A stretch of 10,659 bases of DNA from Tidjanibacter sp. Lineage in GTDB: Bacteria; Bacteroidota; Bacteroidia; Bacteroidales; Rikenellaceae. The notes under the pieces were generated by a model that ran no database searches, had not been told where the DNA came from, and saw only the letters and a list, made by a program, of their open reading frames with translations. The stretch covers positions 1 through 10,659 of the forward strand of contig JAGBVY010000163.1 of the NCBI GenBank assembly GCA_017630115.1. The letters are read 5' to 3'. Shown piece by piece: positions 1 to 7,700 of the stretch. Position 1 is the stretch's first letter; the number at the start of each line of letters is the position of its first letter. The translations under genes were made by a program, and so were the position numbers.

Positions 1-435
1 AGCTACGAGAATCTGGCGTACAACACCGCTGTACTCCGAGGGAATGTCGTTCTCCATCTTCATAGCCTCCAATACGGCTACTTTCTGGCCCGACTTAACC
101 TCGTCGCCTACTTTCACACAGATTTCCAATACCTTACCGGGCAGGGGAGCAGCAACTTTTTTACCAGCTACTGGTGCTGCGGGAGCAGCAGGTGCCTCCA
201 CCTTGGCGTCCTCAATAACGAGGATAGCCTGACCCTCCTGCAAGGTGTCACCCTCAGCCACGAGAATCTGTTTCACTACGCCGGTGTGCTCCGAAGGGAT
301 GTCGTTCTCCATCTTCATAGCCTCCAAAACAGCTACTTTCTGGCCTGCCTTAACGCTGTCGCCAACCTTCACGCAAAGCTCAACAACCTTGCCGGGCAGA
401 GGAGCAGCTACAACCTTGCCGCTAACTTTCTCGGC
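1..435. repeat. Tandem duplication of the biotinyl-domain coding segment
   Basis: Positions 1-180 and 256-435 align without gaps at an offset of 255 bp (85 codons, in frame). A 29-base block around the AMKMEN codons is identical (44-72 and 299-327); the flanks are similar but diverged, including at synonymous sites. Both copies keep the APLPGKV start, the VLEAMKMENDIPSE core and the QILVA end. The 75 bp between them encode the end of the first domain and an Ala/Pro-rich spacer (VEAPAAPAAP). The copy nearest position 1 is cut by the window, so further copies could lie outside. Confidence 0.9.
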
Positions 436-2076
436 GGGTTTAGCCTCCTCGGCTACGGCGGGTTTGGCCTCCTCGGCTGCGGGTTTAGCCTCCTCGGCGG
501 GTTTGGTGGCAGCCCAACGCTCGGTCTTAACCTTGGTGAGGTAGTCCTTAGCAACTGCGGGGAAGAGTTCGAGCAAGAGCTCCTCTTTCTCGTTCTCGGC
601 GAGTTTCACGCCACCGGCAGCCTCCAATACGGGGTTGGGCTGGCGCTGATTCTTCGAGGTGTCGTAGGGGATAGCCTCACGAGTGCCGGCAATTTTCAGA
701 CGGAACTCGGGGTTGATTTCAACGGGAGTGCGACCATACTCACCCTTAACCAAGTTTACAAACTGGGTCGAGGTGGTGGCATATTTGTCTTTGCCTTTTT
801 CGAGTGCAATAGCGCAGCTAACAGCCTGCGAACCAACAATCTGGCTGGTGGGAGTTACCAGAGGAGGCAGACCTGCATCCAAACGCACCGAGGGAATGAG
901 TTTCATTGCAGGCTCCAAGAGGTGCTCGCTTTTCAGGGCTTTCAGCTGTGCAACCATATTGGTGTACATACCACCGGGAATCTCGGCTTTCTGTACGAGC
1001 TCGTTGGGTTTGGGGAAGCCAAAGTAGTCCTCAATTTTGTGGCAAGCGTCGATGAGGGTCTCCTCATCAACTGCATAGGCAGCTTTCACTGCGCGGTCAA
1101 ACTGAGCCTCAATCTCAGCAGGGATGGTGTCGGTAAGAGGGTTGAATGGTTTGGGGAACTGCTTAACAGCGTCGTAAGCCTCCAACTCTTTGCGGATGCC
1201 AAGAAGCTCAGCGTTGATTTTGGCCACAGCCTCCATATTTACACCCAACTTAACATCCATCTTGCCGGCGAAGATGTAAACCAACTCCAATGCAGGAGCA
1301 GCAGGACCACCAGCGAAGTTCCAGATGTTGGTATCGACAATATCAACACCAGCAGCAATAGCTGCCACTACCGATGCCAAGCCGTAGCCGGGAGTACAGT
1401 GGGTGTGGAAATCCACGGGAATCGAAACGTTGGCTTTGATAGCCTTAATCAGGTTGTAAACCCTCTTAGGAGGAATCAAACCACTCATATCCTTGATGGT
1501 AATCATATCTGCACCAAGTGCTACCAACTCTTTGGCCTTGCCTACGAAGTACTCGTCGGTAAATACGGGTGCGGGATTTTTCTTACCTTTGAGTTTGTCC
1601 ATAAAGGAGAGCTTGGGATATTTGGGATCTACGGTGTAGCACACAGCGCAGTCGGCAATACCGCCATACTTCTTAATATATTTAATGGTCGATTTAACAT
1701 TGTCCACGTCGTTCAGAGCGTCGAAGATACGCATAATGCCCAAGCCGCTTTCGATAGCGTTGCGCGAGAAACCTTCGATAACGTCGTCGCCATAGGGTGC
1801 ATAACCGAAGAGGTTGCGACCACGCGAGAGAGCGGTGAGGTAGGAAACGTTGCCCACAGCTTTCTTGATGCTTTCCAGACGATGCCAAGGGTTCTCACCC
1901 AAAAAACGCATAACCGAGTCGGGCACAGCACCGCCCCACACCTCCATTGCATAGAATGCAGCGTCTTTATAGAAGGGCAAAACGCGTTCTACTTGGTTCT
2001 GATTCAGACGAGTAGCAAAAGCCGATTGCTGACCGTCGCGAAGAGTTAAATCTCTGATTTTAAGTTCTCTTGCCAT
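1..2076 (-). CDS. Biotin-dependent carboxyltransferase subunit (oxaloacetate decarboxylase alpha / pyruvate carboxylase B type), 3' end outside the window
   Basis: Start ATG is at 2076; the frame stays open for 692 codons to the window edge. Residues 1-~300 form the HMGL-like carboxyltransferase barrel: LRDGQQS near residues 12-18 supplies the metal-binding Asp, MITIKDMSG contains the expected carboxylated lysine (K195), and HTHCTPG gives the two metal histidines (H224, H226). A conserved PYC_OADA region follows, with the TPTSQIVGSQ motif that carries the catalytic threonine of the family. Residues ~521-551 are an Ala/Glu/Lys/Pro linker. Two biotinyl domains then follow in tandem (~553-624 and ~640 onward), with AMKMEN biotin-acceptor lysines K588 and K673. 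The family moves a carboxyl group between biotin and pyruvate/oxaloacetate. No biotin carboxylase or OadB membrane partner is visible, so I cannot choose between a pyruvate carboxylase and a decarboxylase Na+ pump. The usual family member has one biotinyl domain. Confidence 0.93.
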   Translation of the reverse strand, partial: MARELKIRDLTLRDGQQSAFATRLNQNQVERVLPFYKDAAFYAMEVWGGAVPDSVMRFLGENPWHRLESIKKAVGNVSYLTALSRGRNLFGYAPYGDDVIEGFSRNAIESGLGIMRIFDALNDVDNVKSTIKYIKKYGGIADCAVCYTVDPKYPKLSFMDKLKGKKNPAPVFTDEYFVGKAKELVALGADMITIKDMSGLIPPKRVYNLIKAIKANVSIPVDFHTHCTPGYGLASVVAAIAAGVDIVDTNIWNFAGGPAAPALELVYIFAGKMDVKLGVNMEAVAKINAELLGIRKELEAYDAVKQFPKPFNPLTDTIPAEIEAQFDRAVKAAYAVDEETLIDACHKIEDYFGFPKPNELVQKAEIPGGMYTNMVAQLKALKSEHLLEPAMKLIPSVRLDAGLPPLVTPTSQIVGSQAVSCAIALEKGKDKYATTSTQFVNLVKGEYGRTPVEINPEFRLKIAGTREAIPYDTSKNQRQPNPVLEAAGGVKLAENEKEELLLELFPAVAKDYLTKVKTERWAATKPAEEAKPAAEEAKPAVAEEAKPAEKVSGKVVAAPLPGKVVELCVKVGDSVKAGQKVAVLEAMKMENDIPSEHTGVVKQILVAEGDTLQEGQAILVIEDAKVEAPAAPAAPVAGKKVAAPLPGKVLEICVKVGDEVKSGQKVAVLEAMKMENDIPSEYSGVVRQILVA
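433..498 (-). repeat. Three AEEAKPA repeats in the interdomain linker
   Basis: The heptapeptide AEEAKPA is encoded three times (498-478, 477-457 and 453-433; a single Val codon separates the last two). It lies between the carboxyltransferase part and the first biotinyl domain. Ala/Pro/charged linkers of this kind in biotin and lipoyl enzymes act as flexible tethers that let the carrier domain swing between active sites. Confidence 0.85.
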
Positions 2077-2142
2077 AGTTTTGTTGTGTTTTAAGGTAGT
2101 TTTATGTTTTGTATGTCGTTTGTGCTATTGTTATTTGATTCA

Positions 2143-2150
2143 CAAATATA
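2143..2150 (-). promoter_or_regulatory. Candidate Bacteroidota -7 promoter box for the carboxyltransferase gene
   Basis: The minus strand reads TATATTTG, an exact match to the Bacteroides primary sigma -7 consensus TAnnTTTG, 66 bp upstream of the ATG at 2076. The A-rich leader between them is typical of the phylum. I do not see a clear TTTG -33 element at the expected distance, so this is a one-box call. Confidence 0.45.
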
Positions 2151-2270
2151 ACATTTTTTTCTGACATTATCTATTTTTCCTCACTTTTTATCGCTCTATA
2201 TCGAGGTGAAGTATTAGGTCATAGCTTTGTGAGCAAACGATAGGGGCCACACTCCGTAAGGTGCAATAAT

Positions 2271-2305
2271 AAAGAAAGTCCCTTTTTTGGGGAGGGACTT
2301 TCTTT
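2271..2305 (-). terminator. Rho-independent terminator after the DUF1573 gene
   Basis: Arms aaagaaagtccc (2271-2282) and gggactttcttt (2294-2305) are perfect complements around an 11-base loop. Read on the minus strand, the hairpin is followed by a T-rich tract (TTTATTATT). It lies 10 bp past the DUF1573 stop codon and should end the tamB-exbBD-tonB-DUF1573 transcript. The arms are A/T-rich on both sides, so it may also work in the other direction. Confidence 0.85.
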
Positions 2306-2314
2306 TATTATCTG

Positions 2315-2695
2315 CTATTTTACTTCGCCACTAATTAGGAGCGTTATGGTTTTGCCGGGGATGTTGGCGTGTACCTCTATGGTTTTGTTGAACACACCTT
2401 TGTCTTTGGGGTCGAAGGTGACCTCTATGGTCCCCTTTTGGCCTGCTTTTATTGGGCGTTTGGGGCTTACAACTTTGACGCAGCGACACGTTGTCAAGGT
2501 GCGTGTAATAAGTAGTGGGGCGCTACCTTCGTTGGTGAATTCAAAGGCGAAAGTGACCTCTGCATCGCCTTGGTTCATAGTGCCGAAATTGTGGCTCGAT
2601 TGTTCAAAGCGTATCTCGGCCTTTCCTTTATTATTTGCTTTTATTACTCCCAAAAAGGTTAGGAGCAAAATTGTGAGTATAATCATACGTTTCAT
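2315..2695 (-). CDS. DUF1573 family secreted protein
   Basis: A 126-residue protein. Residues 1-20 look like a Sec signal peptide (MKRM followed by a Leu/Ile-rich core, cleavage near ANN). There is no lipobox cysteine. The remainder is a single Ig-like beta-sandwich domain of the DUF1573 type, common in Bacteroidota: FEQSSHNFGTMNQGD (30-44), FTNEGSAPLLI (53-63), a cysteine pair (C70, C72) and PIKAGQKGTIEVTFDP (81-96). The most frequent form of the cysteine motif is CGC; here it is CRC. The biochemical role of the family is not established. It is the last gene of the run, 30 bp after the TonB-type gene and directly before a terminator, which suggests a periplasmic accessory role in the same operon (inference). 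Confidence 0.88.
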   Translation of the reverse strand: MKRMIILTILLLTFLGVIKANNKGKAEIRFEQSSHNFGTMNQGDAEVTFAFEFTNEGSAPLLITRTLTTCRCVKVVSPKRPIKAGQKGTIEVTFDPKDKGVFNKTIEVHANIPGKTITLLISGEVK

Positions 2696-2725
2696 AGTTG
2701 GGGTGTTGTGGGTGGTTTGGGGAGT

Positions 2726-3538
2726 CTATTTGCGGGCGCCGGTATTGAGGCGGAACGAGTAGGTGATTGTTCCCACCTGAATATCCTGCTCGCTTTTGTC
2801 GAACTTAACGCCTCGTGCAGCCGTAAGTGCCTCAGCTACAAGTGGCGATGAGGGCGATACGGTTGAGCCTTTGGCTTGGAAGGCTGTGCCTACAACGTCG
2901 CCATTGCCATCGACCCAAATCTCCACCACAACTATACCGTGGTCTTCACCCACATATTTGGGGCGTGGAAATTCGTTGCGTGGACGGCGACCCTCCAAGT
3001 TCCAATCGGGCTGAAATCCTCCCTCGCCACCCGAGGTGTCGTAGGCGTCTGATTCAGAGCCACCGAGTTGTCCCTGATTGCCTTCGGCCTTGTCGGTGAT
3101 GCCTTCTGAGGGCGACTCCGACGAGGGCCTATTGCCGGGGAACAGAGCGCGAGTATTTACCTCTCGTGGTTTGGGCTCTTCGGCAGGAGGGGTCTCCTCC
3201 ACCTCCTTTTGCTCCATCTCGGGGGCTTTCGTGTCGGTGGCTATGTTGGCCTCTTCCACTGCGGGGCTCTCCTCTTCGGGCTGGGTTTGTATGGGTTCGC
3301 TCTTGGGTGTGGCCGTAGGCTCGGGCAGCGAGTAGTCGTCGGCAAGGGCTGTATCCTCCTCACCACTACCTCCATCGAGCGTTGTGCCAAAATCGACGAG
3401 CATACCGAGTTGCTCCCTCTCAATCTCAATGCTGATGCCTCCCCACAACATCAGGGCAGCAAAGCAGATGACATAGAGTGCGGTGCACACTATGCCTACT
3501 ATGCGCGAATGGTTGTCCTTATTGTTGGGTTGGTACAT
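2726..3538 (-). CDS. TonB-type energy transducer
   Basis: 270 residues with classic TonB organisation. The short cytoplasmic N-terminus is followed by one membrane segment (~13-34). A long periplasmic linker rich in Glu, Pro and Ala comes next (~57-135), then a Gly/Ser/Glu-rich stretch. The C-terminal TonB domain (~178-266) contains the PRPKYVGEDHGIVVVEIWVD core, the GNGDV turn, PLVAEALTAARGVKF and the final strand ITYSFRL. The family carries energy from the ExbB-ExbD motor across the periplasm to outer-membrane partners. The partner here is unknown, because no TonB-dependent receptor is in the window. It sits 21 bp downstream of exbD. A TolA-like role is an alternative, but no TolB or Pal is adjacent. 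Confidence 0.9.
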   Translation of the reverse strand: MYQPNNKDNHSRIVGIVCTALYVICFAALMLWGGISIEIEREQLGMLVDFGTTLDGGSGEEDTALADDYSLPEPTATPKSEPIQTQPEEESPAVEEANIATDTKAPEMEQKEVEETPPAEEPKPREVNTRALFPGNRPSSESPSEGITDKAEGNQGQLGGSESDAYDTSGGEGGFQPDWNLEGRRPRNEFPRPKYVGEDHGIVVVEIWVDGNGDVVGTAFQAKGSTVSPSSPLVAEALTAARGVKFDKSEQDIQVGTITYSFRLNTGARK

Positions 3539-3559
3539 TGCCTCAGGTTTTTCTTTATC

Positions 3560-3952
3560 CTATTCGGGTTGGGTAGCCAATATGAGTCTATACTGATTCT
3601 TGTTGGCTATGTTCATAACCTTCACAACCTCGCCGATGGGTACACCCTCATCGGAGTGGAGCGACACGGTTTTGTCCTCGCTCTGGGCCATTTTGGTGGC
3701 CAATACTGCTTCGAGCTGTGAGAATGTAACCCTTTCGCCATCAACGTAGTACTGCAAATCTTTCGTAAGACTTACGGTAGTGTAGGGCCTCTCTTTGAGC
3801 TGGTTGGAACTCTTGGGGAGGGTGAGTTTCAGGGCGTTGGGGTTGATGAGCGTAGTGGCCATCAGCATAAACATCAGCAACAGGAACATAAGGTCCGTTT
3901 GTGCCGACGAGCCTACCTCTTTAATGGGTTTTATTCCTCTTTTGATTGCCAT
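3560..3952 (-). CDS. exbD: ExbD/TolR family biopolymer transport protein
   Basis: 130 residues, in the family's usual size range. The basic cytoplasmic N-terminus (MAIKRGIKPIKEVGSS) leads into a single membrane helix (~20-37). D20, in TDLMFLLLMF, sits where the proton-carrying aspartate of ExbD/TolR is expected. The periplasmic part (~40-130) has the expected strand-rich pattern, including LTKDLQYYVDGERV and VSLHSDEGVPIGEVVKVMNIA, and ends with LILATQPE. It works with ExbB as the proton-motive-force stator of a Ton/Tol-type motor in the inner membrane. It is 12 bp downstream of exbB and 21 bp upstream of the TonB-type gene, so the three form a standard motor cassette. Confidence 0.93.
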   Translation of the reverse strand: MAIKRGIKPIKEVGSSAQTDLMFLLLMFMLMATTLINPNALKLTLPKSSNQLKERPYTTVSLTKDLQYYVDGERVTFSQLEAVLATKMAQSEDKTVSLHSDEGVPIGEVVKVMNIANKNQYRLILATQPE

Positions 3953-3964
3953 AGTTTCGGGGTG

Positions 3965-4678
3965 CTATTTTTTCTCTACGGGTTGGTTGAGAATATCCAT
4001 AAAGGAGATTGTGCTTGCCTCCATCTGGAAGATGAGTTTCTCGATGCGAGCCACCAAGTAGTTGTAGCCGAAGTGGGCGGGGATGCCGACGATAAGACCT
4101 GCAACGGTGGTAATCATAGCCACATACATACCGCCCGAGAGAGCGCTCATATCAACCACGCCACCAGCTTGGCTCATCTGCATAAAGGCCTTCACCATAC
4201 CGAGCACCGTACCCAAGAAACCGACCATAGGAGCGCCGCTGGCGATGGTCGAGAGGATAGGAAGACCGCTTTCGAGTTTCGACACTTCGAGGTTGGCCTC
4301 GTTCTCAATGGAGTTTTGGATGTCGCCCATAGGACGGCCCAAACGGCTTATTCCCTTCTCCATCATACGAGCTACGGGGCTGTCGGTAGTTTTGCACAAG
4401 TGGATGGCAGAGTCAATCTTGCCGGCGCAGATGTAATCTCTGAGTTTGTTCATAAAGTTGGGGTCGATTTTCGAGGCTTTGCGGATGGCAACAAAACGCT
4501 CCACAAAGATAAAAATCACCAGTCCGCCCAGAAGCAGCAGGGGCCACATAAGCCATCCGCCTGCCATAAATAGCTCGCCAAAACCCATTGTCTTTTCTGC
4601 TACTGCCTGTGTAGCCTCGGTTGCAATTGCTTGTGTAGCCTGCTCTGCAAGAGGCTCGGCTTGAAGAAATCTAATCAT
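3965..4678 (-). CDS. exbB: ExbB/TolQ/MotA family proton channel protein
   Basis: 237 residues with three membrane segments at about 41-60, 140-165 and 185-207. The signature region TIASGAPMVGFLGTVLGMVKAF (around 144-165; pore-lining Thr and Gly-rich helix) and TTVAGLIVGIPAHFGYNYL (190-208) identify the ExbB/TolQ/MotA family. Between TM1 and TM2 is the usual cytoplasmic domain. The extra N-terminal extension of ~35 residues is rich in Ala, Gln, Glu and Thr and is probably periplasmic. ExbB forms the pentameric channel around ExbD that uses the proton gradient to drive TonB. I chose the ATG at 4678 because it gives the full N-terminus. A 65-bp gap separates it from tamB, with no clear promoter box in it. 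Confidence 0.94.
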   Translation of the reverse strand: MIRFLQAEPLAEQATQAIATEATQAVAEKTMGFGELFMAGGWLMWPLLLLGGLVIFIFVERFVAIRKASKIDPNFMNKLRDYICAGKIDSAIHLCKTTDSPVARMMEKGISRLGRPMGDIQNSIENEANLEVSKLESGLPILSTIASGAPMVGFLGTVLGMVKAFMQMSQAGGVVDMSALSGGMYVAMITTVAGLIVGIPAHFGYNYLVARIEKLIFQMEASTISFMDILNQPVEKK

Positions 4679-4743
4679 AGTCTGTTAGTTAGTTGTTTAT
4701 TCTTACTTTTTATTATTTTTTCACTCATCTGTCTTCACCCCAA

Positions 4744-7700
4744 TCATCTGCTCTTTGCAGCACTCTCTTCGGGTTCGGATGCAAAGTTATCACTTTTTTT
4801 GCTATCGTCTCTCTTGCTGCTCTTTTTTTTGCGCCAGAGGTCGCCGAAGTGGTTGAAGCTACGCTTGTAGTATAGACCCACACCATTTTCTTGCAGACCT
4901 TGGTTCTCGTCGAAGCGGTCTATGGTGCGTGAGAATCCTTTAAGGTAGAAGTCGCCCGAGCCGTCGAGCAGCAGGGTTATGGCTCCGCCACCGGAGAGTT
5001 GGTTTGTTTCGCCACCCATCGACTGGTAGTAGTCGCCCGTATCGACGTTGGCCTCCAACTCCAAGAGCAACCTATCGTCGATAATCTCGGTTTGGAAGTC
5101 GATACTGTAACTCGACGATGTGTCGTCGATAGCCTTATATTTGAGGTTGAACTTGTAGGCGTCGTTCGATACCAATCGGCTCACCTGCGATGCAAGAAAG
5201 TCCAGACCAATGGCTGTGCCCGCTGTGCCCGCTGTGGTCGAGGGGCCTGTGGAGTCGGAGTAGAAGTTGCCCAGCGCCAGCAGATAGACAAACTGCGTTG
5301 CCATCATCTCCTGCGAGGAGAAGTAGCTCGAAAGGATGCTCTGATACTCGGTGTTGGCGGTGGGGACATTGATGTCGAAACTTACATCCACCTTCGAGAG
5401 GCTACCCGTGAGGTTTACAATACACTCCACCGGCGTTGAGGCTCTCGAAGCGCTGCTCTCGGCACCCAGTAGAGGTGCGAGTGATGTTTTGAGTTTGTAG
5501 GTCGCGCCCACATCGATGTCGGCATCCAGAGGGTCGCCGTTCCAACGCAAGAAACTGCCGGAGTTTATCGTAAATTGCTTGGTTATAAGGTTTTGGAAAT
5601 TGAAGTTATAGACTCCCTCCGAGATTTGGTAGTCACCCCTGATGGCGAGGTCCTTCTTGCGACTGTCGAGCGTTATGCCCAAGTCGGCCACACCGCGAGC
5701 CTCTATGATATTGTCGGTTGCGGGGTCAATCAAGAGTCTTAATTGGGTGTCCGTATCGACTCCCAACATAACATCCATCGTAAGATTTCCTTTTGAGTTG
5801 TTCTTGTTGGGGTTGCTAAGTTCATATCTCTTCTGCGCAACAACACTATTCTCCTCCTCTACAACTTCGCTACGATTGACAAAGGTCACAAAATCGGCAC
5901 CGGCAAAGTCATTGTTGCCTTGCAGGGGAATGTTGAATACGGAGCCCGAGCCGGTCGAAACGGCTCCACTAATCTCCGTTGTGCCATTTTTGGAGAGCAG
6001 GCGCAGACCTCCCGAGGCATAGACCTTACCATAGAATGGGGTGCTTTGGTTGGCATCCAAGTCGATAGCTACGAGGTTGTGGGGCACGAGCGAAAACCCA
6101 AAGTCGATATTGTCGAGCTTCTCGAAATTGATGTAGCCCTCAGCTTCGGCCCATCCATTTTCGTTGTCGGCCACGCGGAAGGGGCTGATTGTGCCTCGGT
6201 TGTTGTCGAAAACTACCTCCACGCTCTCGGCCTTATATTGTGCTCCTGTGAAATCTACTTGTGTGGCAAAGTCGCTGACCCTAAGGCTGCCATCCACATC
6301 GAGCGAGCCACGACTACCCGAAAGCCTCATATCCACTTGGCTCAAACCTTTGGTCTGGCTAACAATACCCGCAAGAAGAGGGTCTATCAGCGAGAGGTCA
6401 ATCTGTCCGATGGTGATGTCGGAGTTGTAGTCGCCCGTCTGGTAGTCGATGTCGCCCACCATAAGTGTTGAGTCTAAGTTGGTGTTGGATAGTTCAACAT
6501 TAAGTCGCGAACTGCCTTGTGGAATCTCAACATCAATACCCATAGGGTCGATGTCGATGCCTCCTGCGCTGAGTGACGAGAATACTATCGCACCTTCGCC
6601 ATAGGGCTCAGAGGTAAGCGAATGGAGTTTGAGCAGACCGTCGATAGTGCCATCAACCCCCTTAGCCACACCCGTTACGGCGAGCCATTCGCCCAGAGCA
6701 ATGTTGTTCAGAGAGAGTGTCAGGGGAGTGGTGGAGTTGTTGCTCACATCGCCATTTACATATAATCCACCTGCATTATTGCTTATGTGGAAGTTGTCTA
6801 TGGCGAGTCCGTTTGCACTGTATTCCAGTTTGTTGGCTCCAATATCCCATCTCTCAGATGGGGATAGTAGGTAGGAGTCGTCAACCGAAGCGTGGGCTAC
6901 AATTCTTCCTTCGGTGTCGTGCACGAGGTTGGCCGCTACATTGAGTCGTCCGCTCAAAGCTGCATCGCTGTTGCTAAAATAGAGAGCCAAATCTACCATT
7001 TCGCCATTGGCGCACGAGGCCTCCACGCTCACTTCGGGTACGCTCAGCCCCATAGCCAACAACTCTTCGCACTCGCCTCCAAGACGTATTCTCTCAGCTG
7101 TGCCGTCGGCATCGAGGTGGAACTGCGACACCACAACGTCATCCACCACAACATACTCGCTGTCGAGCATCAACGTAAACTCGCCGGCCGAGGGTGCAAA
7201 CTCCAAACTGAGCGAACTATCGGGTGCGAGGTTGGAGCCGTGAATCAGTGCCGACGCCAACTCCTCGCCCTCCTTAATGTTGATACTTATGGCCGAATAG
7301 TCGTCGGCAGCGTAGAGTCGTCCGCCCAGCGATGGGGTGGGTTCTTTTTGTGCCTCTTGGGGGGCTTTGCTACGCAGAGCCAAGGGGAGTTTTGAGGGTA
7401 TGGTGTGGGTGAAAAATTGGGCAACAGCCTCGTAGGATGCGTTGCTATGATACTCCACATCGGCAATGGGTGAGTAGAGCGAGAAGCTCTTTGCTCCTGC
7501 TGCCGAGCTGAGCGAAATGTTTATCAGCTCAGTGGAGAGGGTGTCGGTCTTGGAAACATACACGAGGTCGTTAATCATAGCCCTACCGTTCATATCGTCG
7601 AGCTTCTGACCTTCGAGGTTGGCTTCGAGGTTGGCTGTAAGCCACGAGTTGCTATCCTCATTGTTTGTCAGTCCGAGTGCCGAGAGGTTGGCCCTTTCGA

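Noticed and set aside
286..2049. A 587-codon open frame on the plus strand
   Set aside because: It is antisense to the carboxyltransferase gene, whose motifs (LRDGQQS, HTHCTPG, AMKMEN) are unmistakable. The plus-strand product resembles no family and is a codon-bias shadow.
2077..2270. Possible riboswitch or small RNA before the carboxyltransferase gene
   Set aside because: Apart from the TATATTTG box and an A/T-rich leader I see no conserved aptamer pattern or strong stem here.
3899..4573. A 224-codon plus-strand frame
   Set aside because: It lies opposite exbB and exbD, is His-rich and low in plausible domains, and is an antisense shadow.
4679..4743. Separate promoter for exbB
   Set aside because: The A-rich gap contains no TAnnTTTG match on the minus strand, so read-through from tamB is the simpler assumption.
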